This document shows positions 55,134 through 63,509 of a stretch of 64,000 nt of DNA, one piece after another. The stretch's first letter is position 1. Every line of letters begins with the position of its first letter. The stretch is taken from contig CP064988.1 in the NCBI GenBank assembly GCA_016699855.1, forward strand, positions 248,001 to 312,000. Direction: 5' to 3'. The notes under the pieces are model-generated. The model worked only from the letters and a program-made list of their open reading frames with translations, did no database searches and was not told the origin of the DNA. Source of the stretch: Rhodospirillales bacterium. GTDB lineage: Bacteria > Pseudomonadota > Alphaproteobacteria > Reyranellales > Reyranellaceae. The position numbers were made by a program, and so were the translations under genes.

Positions 55134-56138
55134 ATGATGGACGTCCGGCGCGGATTTCTCGAGAGCATCGGCAACACGCCGCTGATCCGCCTGAAGGCGG
55201 CGTCGGAGGCGACGGGCTGCGACATCTACGGCAAGGCCGAGTTCCTCAACCCCGGCGGATCGGTCAAGGACCGCGCCGCGCTGGCGATCGTCGAGGACGC
55301 CGAGCGCAAGGGCCTGCTGCGCCCCGGCGGCACGATCGTCGAGGGCACCGCCGGCAACACCGGCATCGGCCTGTCGCTGGTCGGCAACGCCAAGGGCTAC
55401 CGCGCGGTCATCGTGATGCCCGACACGCAGAGCCAGGAGAAGAAGGACATGCTGCGGCTATGCGGCGCCGACCTGCGCCTCGTGCCCGCCGTGCCCTACG
55501 CAAACCCAAACAACTACGTCCGCTATTCCGGCGCGCTGGCGGCCGAGCTGGCGAAGAGCGAGCCCAACGGCGCGATCTGGGCCAACCAGTTCGACAACAC
55601 CGCCAACCGCGACGGCCACTACCGCACCACCGGCCCGGAGATCTGGACCCAGACCGACGGCAAGGTCGACGGTTTCACCTGCTCGGTCGGCAGCGGCGGC
55701 ACCCTCGCGGGCGTCGGCATGGCGCTGAAGGAGCGCAGCGCGAAGGTCGTCGTGGCGCTGAGCGACCCGATGGGGTCGGCGCTGCACGGGTGGTACGCCC
55801 GCAAGGAGCTCAAGGCCGAGGGCAATTCGATCACCGAGGGCATCGGTCAGGGCCGCGTGACCGCCAATCTCGAGGGCGCGCCGATCGACATGTCGTTCCA
55901 GATCACCGACGAGGAGGCGCTGCCGATCCTCTACGACATGATCCAGGGCGAGGGCCTCGTGCTCGGTGGCTCGTCGGCGATCAACGTCGCCGGCGCCATG
56001 CGGCTGGCGCGCCATCTCGGCCCCGGCAAGACCATCGTCACGATCCTGTGCGACGGTGGCCAGCGCTACCAGTCCAAGCTCTTCAACCCCGAGTTCCTGC
56101 GCTCGAAGAACCTGCCGGTGCCCAAATGGATGGCGTGA
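55134..56138 (+). CDS. cysK: Cysteine synthase A
   Basis: This 334-residue PLP enzyme has SIGNTPLIRL at the N-terminus, the PLP lysine in NPGGSVKDRAAL, the substrate loop EGTAGNTGIGLS and the PLP phosphate loop VGSGGTLAGVG. It makes L-cysteine from O-acetylserine and sulfide. The 3' end overlaps the next gene by 13 bp, so cysK, the alanyl-tRNA editing gene and the sulfurtransferase probably form an operon. The start uses ATG 55134, with a second ATG as the next codon. Confidence 0.93.
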   Translation: MMDVRRGFLESIGNTPLIRLKAASEATGCDIYGKAEFLNPGGSVKDRAALAIVEDAERKGLLRPGGTIVEGTAGNTGIGLSLVGNAKGYRAVIVMPDTQSQEKKDMLRLCGADLRLVPAVPYANPNNYVRYSGALAAELAKSEPNGAIWANQFDNTANRDGHYRTTGPEIWTQTDGKVDGFTCSVGSGGTLAGVGMALKERSAKVVVALSDPMGSALHGWYARKELKAEGNSITEGIGQGRVTANLEGAPIDMSFQITDEEALPILYDMIQGEGLVLGGSSAINVAGAMRLARHLGPGKTIVTILCDGGQRYQSKLFNPEFLRSKNLPVPKWMA

Positions 56139-56845
56139 CCGCGAAGACCGAGGAGCTGTTCCGCGAGGACGCGTACCTGAAGATGTGCGAGGCCGCCGTC
56201 ATCGCGATCGAGGACGGCGCCTACGTGCTGGATCGCACGGTGTTCTACGCCACCAGCGGCGGCCAGCCCGGCGACACCGGCTCGCTGAGCACCGCCGACG
56301 GCCGCATGGTCGTGGTGCGCGACGCCACCAAGGGCGCCGCCGGCGTGCGCCACGTGCCGGCGCCGGATTCGCCGGCGCTGGCGCCTGGCGAGATCGTCAC
56401 CGCCGTCATCGACTGGGACCGCCGGCACCGGCACATGCGCATGCACACCGCGCTGCACCTCGTCTCGGCCGCCGTCGCGGGCGACATCACCGGCGCGCAG
56501 GTCGGCGCCGAGCGCAGCCGCGTCGACTTCAACCTCGCCGGCGAGGTGCCGACCAAGGAATCGGTGACCGAGGCCGTCAACAAGATGATCGCACTGGACC
56601 GCGCGGTGACCCCGCGCTGGGTCACGGACGAGGAGCTGGCGGCGCGGCCGGAGCTGGTGCGCAGCATGAGCGTGCGGCCACCGACCGGCATGGGCCGCGT
56701 GCGGCTGCTCGACATCGAGGGCATCGACCTCCAGGCCTGCGGCGGCACCCATGTCGCGCGGATCGGCGAGATCGGCCGCTTCGAGGTCGTGAAGATCGAG
56801 AACAAGGGCAAGAGCAACCGGCGCTTCATCGTCGCGCTGGCCTGA
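56126..56845 (+). CDS. Alanyl-tRNA editing protein (AlaX-M type)
   Basis: This 239-residue protein is a free-standing homologue of the AlaRS editing domain. It has FYATSGGQPGDTGSL near residue 45, the zinc ligands HMRMHTALHL, and the second site LQACGGTHVARIGEIG. It hydrolyses serine or glycine mischarged onto tRNA-Ala. The ATG at 56126 overlaps cysK by 13 bp in another frame; GTG 56135 is an alternative. It is followed 17 bp later by the sulfurtransferase gene. The symbol alaX is not applied because naming varies. Confidence 0.9.
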   Translation: MDGVTAKTEELFREDAYLKMCEAAVIAIEDGAYVLDRTVFYATSGGQPGDTGSLSTADGRMVVVRDATKGAAGVRHVPAPDSPALAPGEIVTAVIDWDRRHRHMRMHTALHLVSAAVAGDITGAQVGAERSRVDFNLAGEVPTKESVTEAVNKMIALDRAVTPRWVTDEELAARPELVRSMSVRPPTGMGRVRLLDIEGIDLQACGGTHVARIGEIGRFEVVKIENKGKSNRRFIVALA

Positions 56846-56862
56846 GACCGAGGAGACGACCG

Positions 56863-57720
56863 ATGAGCCATACCCGCCCCGACGCGCTGGTGAGCACCGA
56901 ATGGCTGGCGACGCGGCTGGACGCGCCCGACGTGCGCGTGGTCGACGGATCGTTCTACCTGCCGGCGCAGAAGCGCGACGCCAAGGCCGAGTACGCCGAG
57001 CGCCACATCCCCGGCGCGGTGTTCTTCGACATCGACGAGATATCGGACACATCGAGCGCGCTGCCGCACATGATGCCGCCGCCGGAGAAATTCGCGTCGC
57101 GGGTCCGCAAGTTGGGGCTCGGCGACGGCAACCGGATCGTGGTCTACGACGGCGGCCCGATGCCCGGCGCCGCGCGCGTGTGGTGGATGTTCCGCGCCTT
57201 CGGCCACAAGGACGTCGCGGTGCTCGACGGCGGGCTGCCGAAATGGCTGGCCGAGGGTCGGCCCGTCACCGACGATCCGCCGGCGCCGCGCGAGCGGCAT
57301 TTCACCGCCCGGCTGGATTCCACGCTGATCCGCGACGTCGAGCAGGTGAAGCGCCTGGTCGAGGGCGGCGGCGAGCAGAGCGTCGACGCGCGCGCCGCGC
57401 CGCGCTTCCGCGGCGAGGTGCCCGAGCCGCGCCCGAACCTGCGGCTCGGCCACATGCCGGGCGCGCTGAACCTGCCGTACAACGAGCTGATCGATCCGAA
57501 GACCGGCTGCATGCTGCCGGACGCTGCCCTGCGCGCGCGCATCGCCGCCGCCGGCATCGATCCCGCGAAGAAGGTCACGGCGAGTTGCGGCTCGGGCGTC
57601 AGCGCCTGCGTCGTCGCGCTGGGCCTCTACCTCACGGGCGGGCGCGAGGCGGCGATCTACGACGGCTCGTGGACCGAGTGGGGCTCGCGCGAGGACACCC
57701 CGATCGTGACGAGCGGCTAA
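56863..57720 (+). CDS. sseA: 3-mercaptopyruvate sulfurtransferase
   Basis: This 285-residue tandem-rhodanese protein has an inactive N-terminal domain (VRVVDGSFYLPAQKRDAKAE, HIPGAVFFDIDEISD) and a catalytic C-terminal domain with the CGSGVSA loop, the form typical of mercaptopyruvate sulfurtransferases rather than thiosulfate enzymes. It transfers sulfur from 3-mercaptopyruvate to thiols or cyanide. Its place behind cysK fits cysteine sulfur metabolism. The start ATG at 56863 has GAGGAG upstream. Confidence 0.92.
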   Translation: MSHTRPDALVSTEWLATRLDAPDVRVVDGSFYLPAQKRDAKAEYAERHIPGAVFFDIDEISDTSSALPHMMPPPEKFASRVRKLGLGDGNRIVVYDGGPMPGAARVWWMFRAFGHKDVAVLDGGLPKWLAEGRPVTDDPPAPRERHFTARLDSTLIRDVEQVKRLVEGGGEQSVDARAAPRFRGEVPEPRPNLRLGHMPGALNLPYNELIDPKTGCMLPDAALRARIAAAGIDPAKKVTASCGSGVSACVVALGLYLTGGREAAIYDGSWTEWGSREDTPIVTSG

Positions 57721-57725
57721 GTCGC

Positions 57726-57993
57726 CTAGAGCGACCTGGCCCTTGTCGGGCGGCCTTGTCGCGAACAAGTCGACGCGACCGCAGCCGGAGCATCGCCACG
57801 CGTCAATCGCCAGGACGTCCGCCCCCGCGTACCGGACGCCCGCCGGCGAGGCGACGCGCTGGGCCAAGGTCTTGCCGTCTCTGGTCGCGTCGCCGGGATG
57901 CCAGACAGAGACGAAGAAGCCGCCTAGCGTGGCCTCGGGCACGAACCCGATCTGCATCTCCGTCCCGCAAGCCGAACAGGTTGGTGTCGCCAT
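57726..57993 (-). CDS. Small zinc-ribbon protein (DUF6487-like), 3' end uncertain
   Basis: From ATG 57993, with GGAGG upstream, the minus strand encodes MATPTCSACGTEMQIGFV and about 55 residues later AWRCSGCGRVDLFA. Two CxxC knuckles this far apart resemble the small DUF6487-type zinc-ribbon proteins. In this frame there is no stop near the expected end; the frame runs on antisense through sseA. A one-base shift near 57735 would end it at the TAG at 57726-57728. I give that end as the likeliest, making about 88 residues. Function is unknown. Confidence 0.5.
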
Positions 57994-58223
57994 CCCCAAC
58001 AATCCTCCTCGCCGACCATGTGCAAGACTCTTGCGACCGGCGTTCGGCTACCACAGACGACGCTACTGTTGCGCCGCCATCGACGTCAACCGGTCGCCGG
58101 CCGACTGTTGGCGCCTCGACGGGCGGGTGACATATTGCGCGTCCGGCGGAAACACGGAGCGCGCAAGGCGATGAACACGAGAGTGACGGCGGCCCGCCAC
58201 GGAGCCCGCCCGGCAGGTTTCTG

Positions 58224-58850
58224 ATGCCGCTACGCGTCGACCACCACCCGCCGCCGCGCGCCGACGGCAAGTTGCCGACGGTCCTGACGTTCCTCGAGAT
58301 GCGGACGCCGCCGTCCCGGCCGGCCGCGCCGGAGCGCCCGGCGCCGGAAGCCGAGCTGCGGCGGATCGTCGACGCCGACGTGGCGCTCAACCGCTACCTC
58401 TACGACGTCGTCGGCCGTCCGTGGCTCTGGTACGAGCGCAAGCTGAAGTCCGACGCCGAGCTGCGCGCCTATCTCGCCGATCCCGCCGTCGAGATGCGCG
58501 TGCTGTTCGTGGGCGGCCATGTCGCCGCCTACGCCGAGCTCGACTCGCGGTCCTGGCCGGATATCGAGCTGGCGTATTTCGGGGTGCTGCCGGACTTCAT
58601 CGGCAAGGGCTACGGGCCGTGGATGCTCGACCGGCTCGCCGACATCGCCTGGTCGCGCAAACCCTCACGCTACTGGGTCTACACCAATCTGCTCGACCAT
58701 CCCAAGGCGCTCGACCGCTATCTGCGTTCGGGCTTCGCGATCACCAGGCGCGAGGACGCGCTCTACGACGATCCGCGCGTGCGCTGGCCGGAGCAGTATC
58801 CATGGACGCCGCCGGTAGCCGGTGGAACCCGCAGCTGGCGGATGCCATAG
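58224..58850 (+). CDS. GNAT-family N-acetyltransferase
   Basis: This 208-residue protein has the GNAT acetyl-CoA site as LPDFIGKGYGPWMLDRLADIAW (Q/R-x-x-G-x-G/A in variant form), preceded by the strand VAAYAELD and DIELAYFGV and followed by TNLLDHPKALDRYLRSGF. The substrate is unknown. The first 45 residues are Pro-rich and variable. It is likely independent of sseA, with 500 bp between them, but sits 35 bp before the cystathionine beta-lyase gene, suggesting co-transcription. Confidence 0.82.
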   Translation: MPLRVDHHPPPRADGKLPTVLTFLEMRTPPSRPAAPERPAPEAELRRIVDADVALNRYLYDVVGRPWLWYERKLKSDAELRAYLADPAVEMRVLFVGGHVAAYAELDSRSWPDIELAYFGVLPDFIGKGYGPWMLDRLADIAWSRKPSRYWVYTNLLDHPKALDRYLRSGFAITRREDALYDDPRVRWPEQYPWTPPVAGGTRSWRMP

Positions 58851-58884
58851 TGCCCGCGACGCGCATTCGAGGACATCACGGACG

Positions 58885-60072
58885 ATGAGCAGGAAGAAGA
58901 AGTTCACGCGGCTCGACACCATCATGGCCGTCGCCGGCCGCGACCCCGAGGGCAATTTCGGCATCGTCAACCCGCCCGTCTACCACGCCTCGACGGTGGT
59001 GTTCCCGACGGTGGCCAAGCTGCACGACCGCGTGCCGTTCGAGGGCGTCAGCTACGGCCGCAACGGCACGCCGACGCAGTTCGCCCTCGAGGACGCCTTC
59101 GCCGAGCTGGAGGGCGCGCACCGCTGCGTCGCCGTGCAGTCGGGGCTGGCGGCCGTCACCGGCGGCATCAGCGGCTTCCTGAAGGCCGGCGACCATATGC
59201 TGGTCACCGACAACGCCTACGGGCCGACCCGCAAATACGCCGACGGCTTCCTCGCCCGCTTCGGCGTCGAGACGACGTACTACGATCCGATGATCGGCGC
59301 CGGCATCGCGGCGCTGATCCGGCCGAACACCAAGGTGGTGTTCGTCGAGGCGCCAGGCTCGCAGACCTTCGAGGTCCAGGACATCCCCGCGATCGCGGCC
59401 GCGGCGCACAAGGCGGGCGCGGTCGTGATCATGGACAACACCTGGGCGACGCCGCTGTTCTTCCGGCCGTTCGAGAAGGGCGTCGACGTCACGGTGCATG
59501 CGGGCACGAAATACGTCGTCGGCCATTCCGACGCCATGCTCGGGCTGATCAACTGCAAGGACCGCGCGACGTTCGAGACGGTCAAGAACGCCTGCATGCT
59601 GTTCGGTTTCCACTGCGCGCCGGACGACACCTATCTCGGCCTGCGCGGCCTGCGCACCATGGGCGTGCGCCTGCGCCATCACGAGAGGAGCGGCCTCGAG
59701 CTGGCGCGCTGGCTCAAGACGCGGCCGGAGGTCGACAAGGTGCTGCACCCGGCCCTGCCGGACTGCCCCGGCCACGAGATATGGAAGCGCGACTTCACCG
59801 GCTCGTCCGGGCTGTTCGCGTTCACGCTGAAGGGCGAGTGGAGCGACGAGGCCGAGGCGCGCATGCTCGACGGTCTCGCCATCTTCGGCATGGGCTACAG
59901 CTGGGGCGGCTACGAGAGCCTGATGATCCCCGGCCATCCCGGCCAGTTCCGCTCGGCCGTGCCGTGGGACGACAGGAAGCGCATCTACCGCGTCCATATC
60001 GGCCTCGAGGATGTCGAGGATCTGCGCCAGGACCTCGCCGAGGCGCTGGACCGGCTGAAGGCGAATGCCTGA
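58885..60072 (+). CDS. metC: Cystathionine beta-lyase
   Basis: This 395-residue Cys/Met-metabolism PLP enzyme has the PLP-binding lysine in VHAGTKYVVGHSDAM, the Tyr-containing VSYGRNGTPTQFAL and the closing region ESLMIPGHPGQFRSAVPW typical of MetC. It cleaves cystathionine to homocysteine, pyruvate and ammonia in methionine synthesis. I start at ATG 58885 (MSRKKKFTRLDT). Its last codons overlap the next GNAT gene by 8 bp. Other C-S lyases of the family are possible, but the match is good. Confidence 0.9.
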   Translation: MSRKKKFTRLDTIMAVAGRDPEGNFGIVNPPVYHASTVVFPTVAKLHDRVPFEGVSYGRNGTPTQFALEDAFAELEGAHRCVAVQSGLAAVTGGISGFLKAGDHMLVTDNAYGPTRKYADGFLARFGVETTYYDPMIGAGIAALIRPNTKVVFVEAPGSQTFEVQDIPAIAAAAHKAGAVVIMDNTWATPLFFRPFEKGVDVTVHAGTKYVVGHSDAMLGLINCKDRATFETVKNACMLFGFHCAPDDTYLGLRGLRTMGVRLRHHERSGLELARWLKTRPEVDKVLHPALPDCPGHEIWKRDFTGSSGLFAFTLKGEWSDEAEARMLDGLAIFGMGYSWGGYESLMIPGHPGQFRSAVPWDDRKRIYRVHIGLEDVEDLRQDLAEALDRLKANA

Positions 60073-60535
60073 CGCGGACGGCATCCGCATCGAGATCGAG
60101 GATCCCGGCCGGCCGGACGTCGTCGCCGCGTTGCGCGCCGCCGATTCCTGGTACGCCACGCTCTATCCGGCCGAGAGCAACCATCTGGTCGATGTCGAGA
60201 CGCTGCGGACGGTGGACGTAACGTTCCTCGCCGCACGAGACGGCGACGGCGCTCTGCTCGGCTTCGGCGCCATCGCCGCGCGCGGCGGCTACGCCGAGAT
60301 CAAGCGCATGTACGTCGATCCCGCCGCCCGCGGCCTCAAGCTCGGCCGCCGCCTGCTGGAGCGCCTCGAACGCCACGCCGTCGACGGCGGGTTCGCCATC
60401 GTCCGGCTGGAGACCGGGATCAGCCAGCCCGAGGCGATCGGTCTCTACCGGAGCGCGGGCTACCGCGACATCGCCCCGTTCGGCGAGTACCGACCCGATC
60501 CGTTGAGCCTGTTCATGGAGAAGTGGCTGACGTAG
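60065..60535 (+). CDS. GNAT-family N-acetyltransferase
   Basis: This 156-residue protein has a full GNAT core: ALLGFGAIAARGGYAEIKRMYV, then the acetyl-CoA loop RGLKLGRRLLERLERHA, then RLETGISQPEAIGLYRSAGY. The pattern is close to small amino-acid or phosphinothricin-type acetyltransferases, but the substrate is unknown. It overlaps metC by 8 bp and is probably in its transcript. It is convergent with zur, 16 bp apart. Confidence 0.87.
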   Translation: MPDADGIRIEIEDPGRPDVVAALRAADSWYATLYPAESNHLVDVETLRTVDVTFLAARDGDGALLGFGAIAARGGYAEIKRMYVDPAARGLKLGRRLLERLERHAVDGGFAIVRLETGISQPEAIGLYRSAGYRDIAPFGEYRPDPLSLFMEKWLT

Positions 60536-60551
60536 ACGCCCGCCGCCCCGC

Positions 60552-61091
60552 CTACGCCCGCCCGGCGGCTAGGCAGGGACCGCAGGTGCCGGCGATCTCC
60601 AGCGTCATGTGGGCCGGCGCGAAGCCGTGGGCGCGGGCGCCCGCCGCGATGCTCTCGGCCAACGAGTCGTCGTGCAGCTCGCGCGCGTCGCCGCAGCGGT
60701 GGCAGATCAGGAAGAAGCCGCGGTGCGCCTCGCCGGGATGGGCGCAGCCGACGAAGGCGTTCAGCGACTCGACGCGGTGGACGAGTCCGTTCTCGAGCAG
60801 GAAGTCGAGCGCGCGGTAGACGGTCGGTGGCGCCGACCCCAGCCCCTCGGTGCGCAGCGTCTCGAGAATGGCGTAGGCGCCGACCGGCTTGTGGCTGGCC
60901 CACACCAGCTCGAACACGCGCCGGCGCAGATCGGTGAACCGCGCGCCGCGCTCGCGGCAGACCCGGTCGGCCAGCGCCAGCGCGTCCTCGACGCAATGCG
61001 CGTGGTCGTGCGGCGCGCCCTGCGGATGGCGCGCGGCGCCGCCGGCCGGCGTCGCGGCGACGCGCTTGGCCCGGCGGGCGGGCGTGGCCAT
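60552..61091 (-). CDS. zur: Fur-family zinc uptake regulator (Zur)
   Basis: This 179-residue regulator has the Fur winged helix (FTDLRRRVFELVWASHKPVG, SAPPTVYRALDFLLENGLVH) and the zinc-binding pattern AHPGEAHRGFFLICHRCGD with a C-terminal CGPC. The ICHRCG context and the His-rich leader fit Zur better than Fur or Irr. Zur represses zinc uptake genes when zinc is plentiful. The N-terminal 30 residues are variable, so a later start is possible. It is followed downstream only by the convergent GNAT gene. Confidence 0.85.
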   Translation of the reverse strand: MATPARRAKRVAATPAGGAARHPQGAPHDHAHCVEDALALADRVCRERGARFTDLRRRVFELVWASHKPVGAYAILETLRTEGLGSAPPTVYRALDFLLENGLVHRVESLNAFVGCAHPGEAHRGFFLICHRCGDARELHDDSLAESIAAGARAHGFAPAHMTLEIAGTCGPCLAAGRA

Positions 61092-61118
61092 GGTGGAATG
61101 CCGCGTCGACGCGCGCCG

Positions 61119-61469
61119 TCAGCGCCGTGGCGGCAGGGAGGCGCCGTCGTCGAGCCGCAAGCGGCAGCCGCAAGCGGGGCAGTCGACCACCGCGAGGGCC
61201 GGCGGTGGCGCCTTGCCGTCGAGCGCGGCGCGGGCGTCGGCCAGGATGCGCTCGTGGTCGGCGTTGGCGCCGCAGGCGGCGTTCAGAAGCTCGCGGGTCT
61301 TGGCGTCGGGCTCGACCAGCGTGATCGCGGCGGCTCGGCGGCCGAACGCGGCCAATCCGGCCGCGGCCAGCAGCGCGCCCCCGCCCCAGACGAGCGTCCG
61401 GCGGCGCGTCGCGGACGACGGATCGGCCGATGTGGTCGCGGCCACGGCGACGGCGGGACGACGGCGCAT
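61119..61469 (-). CDS. Small exported protein with a CPxCxC tail
   Basis: This 116-residue protein starts at ATG 61469 behind a strong GAGGAGG site. A twin-arginine-like RRR precedes a hydrophobic stretch, TLVWGGGALLAAAGLAAFG, suggesting export or membrane anchoring. The mature part has a lone NAACGAN and ends with VVDCPACGCRLRLDD, a likely metal- or cofactor-binding site. I recognise no family. It lies 27 bp upstream of zur on the same strand, so the two may be co-transcribed and zinc-related. Confidence 0.65.
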   Translation of the reverse strand: MRRRPAVAVAATTSADPSSATRRRTLVWGGGALLAAAGLAAFGRRAAAITLVEPDAKTRELLNAACGANADHERILADARAALDGKAPPPALAVVDCPACGCRLRLDDGASLPPRR

Positions 61470-61603
61470 GGGCGCCTCCTCGTTGTCATTCGCTGATGGC
61501 GGGACTATACGCCGGGCCACCGGCGGCGCCAATGGCGACCGGCGGCCCATCCACCGGCGTTCCGCCCGGCTCCGTCCGGCCGGCCGACGCGGGAGCGCCC
61601 GAC

Positions 61604-62026
61604 ATGACCGCGACCACGACGACACCCGCGACCGATTCCGCCATCGCCGAGGCGCTGGTGGCGATCCGTTTCGACGCCCAGGGGCTGGTCGCCTGCGTCG
61701 CGCAGCAGCACGACACGGGCGAGGTGCTGATGATGGCGTGGATGAACCGCGACGCGGTTGAGGAGACACTGCGCACGGGCCGCGTCTGCTACTGGTCGCG
61801 CTCGCGCGGCAAGCTGTGGCGCAAGGGCGAGGAGTCGGGCCACGTCCAGACCCTGCGCGACCTGCGGATCGACTGCGACGGCGACACGCTGCTGGCGCTG
61901 GTCGAGCAGGAGGGCGTCGCCTGCCACACCGGACGGCACAACTGCTTCTTCCGGGCGTTGCGCGGCGGAAATCTGGCCGAGATCGCACCGGTGCTGGTGC
62001 CGCCGGAGAAGATGTATGGCGGCTGA
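61604..62026 (+). CDS. hisI: Phosphoribosyl-AMP cyclohydrolase
   Basis: This 140-residue enzyme has VLMMAWMNRDAVEETLRTG, VCYWSRSRGKLWRKGEESGH and the zinc cysteines in RIDCDGDTLL and GVACHTGRHNCFF. It opens the purine ring of phosphoribosyl-AMP in histidine synthesis. It is the stand-alone HisI form; no HisE domain follows. ATG 61604 is chosen since the family begins soon after. The 3' end overlaps the next gene by 11 bp. Confidence 0.93.
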   Translation: MTATTTTPATDSAIAEALVAIRFDAQGLVACVAQQHDTGEVLMMAWMNRDAVEETLRTGRVCYWSRSRGKLWRKGEESGHVQTLRDLRIDCDGDTLLALVEQEGVACHTGRHNCFFRALRGGNLAEIAPVLVPPEKMYGG

Positions 62027-62897
62027 GGCACGGGCGCCATCGTTCAACGACCGCCGCCGGGCGCTGCGCGCGCTCGTATCGGCGCCGGGCGCGACGCCGG
62101 CGATGGGCGCCACCGATGCGTTGAGCGCGCGGCTGATCGAGGCGGCCGGCTTCGGCTGCGTCTACATCGGCAGCTACGCTACCGCCGCCAGCCGCTTTGG
62201 CCTGGCCGACACCGGCCTGCTGACGCTCGACGACATGGTGGCGCAGGCCCGCACCATCGTCGACGCCACGACGCTGCCGGTGGTCGCCGACGCCGAGGGC
62301 GGCTTCAACGACGCGGCCAATATCTGGCGCACGGTGCGCGCGTTCGAGCGCGCCGGCGTCGCCGCGATCCACATCGAGGATCATGCCTTCGGCAAGCACG
62401 CCGACGTGCCGCAACGGCTGCACACCGCCACCGCCGTGGCCGGCCGCATCCGCGCCGCCGTCGACGCGCGCGAGGATCCCGACATGTTGATCGTGGCGCG
62501 CAGCGACGCGGCGTGGGCGACCGGCGACATCGACGAGACCGTGCGGCGCCTGGCGCTCTACGCCGACGCCGGCGCCGACATGGTGTTCCCCACCATGGTG
62601 CCGCCGCCGGCGCTCAAGGCGATCCGGAATCGACTGACGCGGCCGGTGATGGTGGTCGACTCGCCGGGTTTCACATTGGCGGACGAGACCGCGGCCGGCG
62701 CCGACATCGTGCTGTACTACGGCTTCGCCGCGCTGATTCACTACGACGCATTGACGCGGGCGCTGGCGCGCTTCAAGAGCGTCGGCGACGCGGGAGCGGT
62801 GCCGGGCGCGCGCGACCGCACCGCCGAATTCGAAGAGTCCCTGGGTTACGCCGCGTTCGCCGGGCGCGCGCGCAAGTACGGTGCGGAAGAAGAATGA
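62016..62897 (+). CDS. Isocitrate lyase/PEP mutase-family enzyme (oxaloacetate decarboxylase-like)
   Basis: This 293-residue protein has the family barrel: ALSARLIEAAGFGCVYIGSYA, VVADAEGGFNDAANIWRTV with the metal-binding acids, and GVAAIHIEDHAFGKHAD. At this last position true isocitrate lyases have KKCGH with a catalytic Cys; here it is FGKHAD, so a lyase of that kind is unlikely. Oxaloacetate decarboxylase, or a C-C bond lyase on a small 2-oxoacid, is more likely. ATG 62016 overlaps hisI by 11 bp. Confidence 0.82.
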   Translation: MAAEARAPSFNDRRRALRALVSAPGATPAMGATDALSARLIEAAGFGCVYIGSYATAASRFGLADTGLLTLDDMVAQARTIVDATTLPVVADAEGGFNDAANIWRTVRAFERAGVAAIHIEDHAFGKHADVPQRLHTATAVAGRIRAAVDAREDPDMLIVARSDAAWATGDIDETVRRLALYADAGADMVFPTMVPPPALKAIRNRLTRPVMVVDSPGFTLADETAAGADIVLYYGFAALIHYDALTRALARFKSVGDAGAVPGARDRTAEFEESLGYAAFAGRARKYGAEEE

Positions 62898-63439
62898 ACG
62901 AAGCTTTGACGCGACGGTCCGGCCCCTCCCCGGACCCTCGCGGCGCGGTCTCAGGCGCGATGGCGCGACGGACGATGCTGTTCGCCGGAATCGCCACCAC
63001 GGTCGCGGCCTGCGAGAGCATGCCGCCCTGGCTGGGCGGCCGGCGCGGTCCCCGCCCGATCGTCGCGCCGCCGCAGGTCGAAAAGCTGCTCGCGTGGCTG
63101 CGCGCCGAGGGCCGCGACACGGTGCTCGATCCGTCGGCGCCGCGAATCATGGGCTTCGACAACGGCAACCAGGACATCCCCGTCAAACAGCTCGCGGCGG
63201 AGGGGCCTGACGGACGCTACGTCGTCAGCCTGTTCCGCGCCCGCGGCCGCGAGCAGCTGATCTTCCACCGCCGCCAGCGCGACACGCTATATTTCCATCT
63301 CGCGGCGGTCGATCTCACCCGCGCAGGCAGCGCCTCCTTTCCGCGCAACGGCGCCCCGAGCCGCATGGCCGACTCGATGGCGCCGCTCGATTTCGACCTC
63401 CAGACCCGTTTCTGGATCGACGCCGCGGCCCGCCGCTAG
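62894..63439 (+). CDS. Putative lipoprotein of unknown function
   Basis: The ATG at 62894 overlaps the previous stop (ATGA) and gives 181 residues. A better signal peptide starts at ATG 62960, RRTMLFAGIATTVAAC, with a lipobox at AAC, so the internal start (159 residues) may be the real one. The mature part, with PQVEKLLAWLRAEGRD and GRYVVSLFRARGREQLIFH, matches no family I know. It is the third gene of the hisI transcript by spacing. Confidence 0.65.
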   Translation: MNEALTRRSGPSPDPRGAVSGAMARRTMLFAGIATTVAACESMPPWLGGRRGPRPIVAPPQVEKLLAWLRAEGRDTVLDPSAPRIMGFDNGNQDIPVKQLAAEGPDGRYVVSLFRARGREQLIFHRRQRDTLYFHLAAVDLTRAGSASFPRNGAPSRMADSMAPLDFDLQTRFWIDAAARR

Positions 63440-63509
63440 CCGTCGCCACTCGACCCCGGGCGCCGCGCGTGTGATCCTGCGGGGCGTCGTCAAACCGAGG
63501 GAGCGCGTG

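Noticed and set aside
56245..58002. A 585-residue minus-strand gene starting with the zinc-ribbon sequence
   Set aside because: Only the first 85 or so residues look real. The rest is antisense to sseA and the alanyl-tRNA editing gene.
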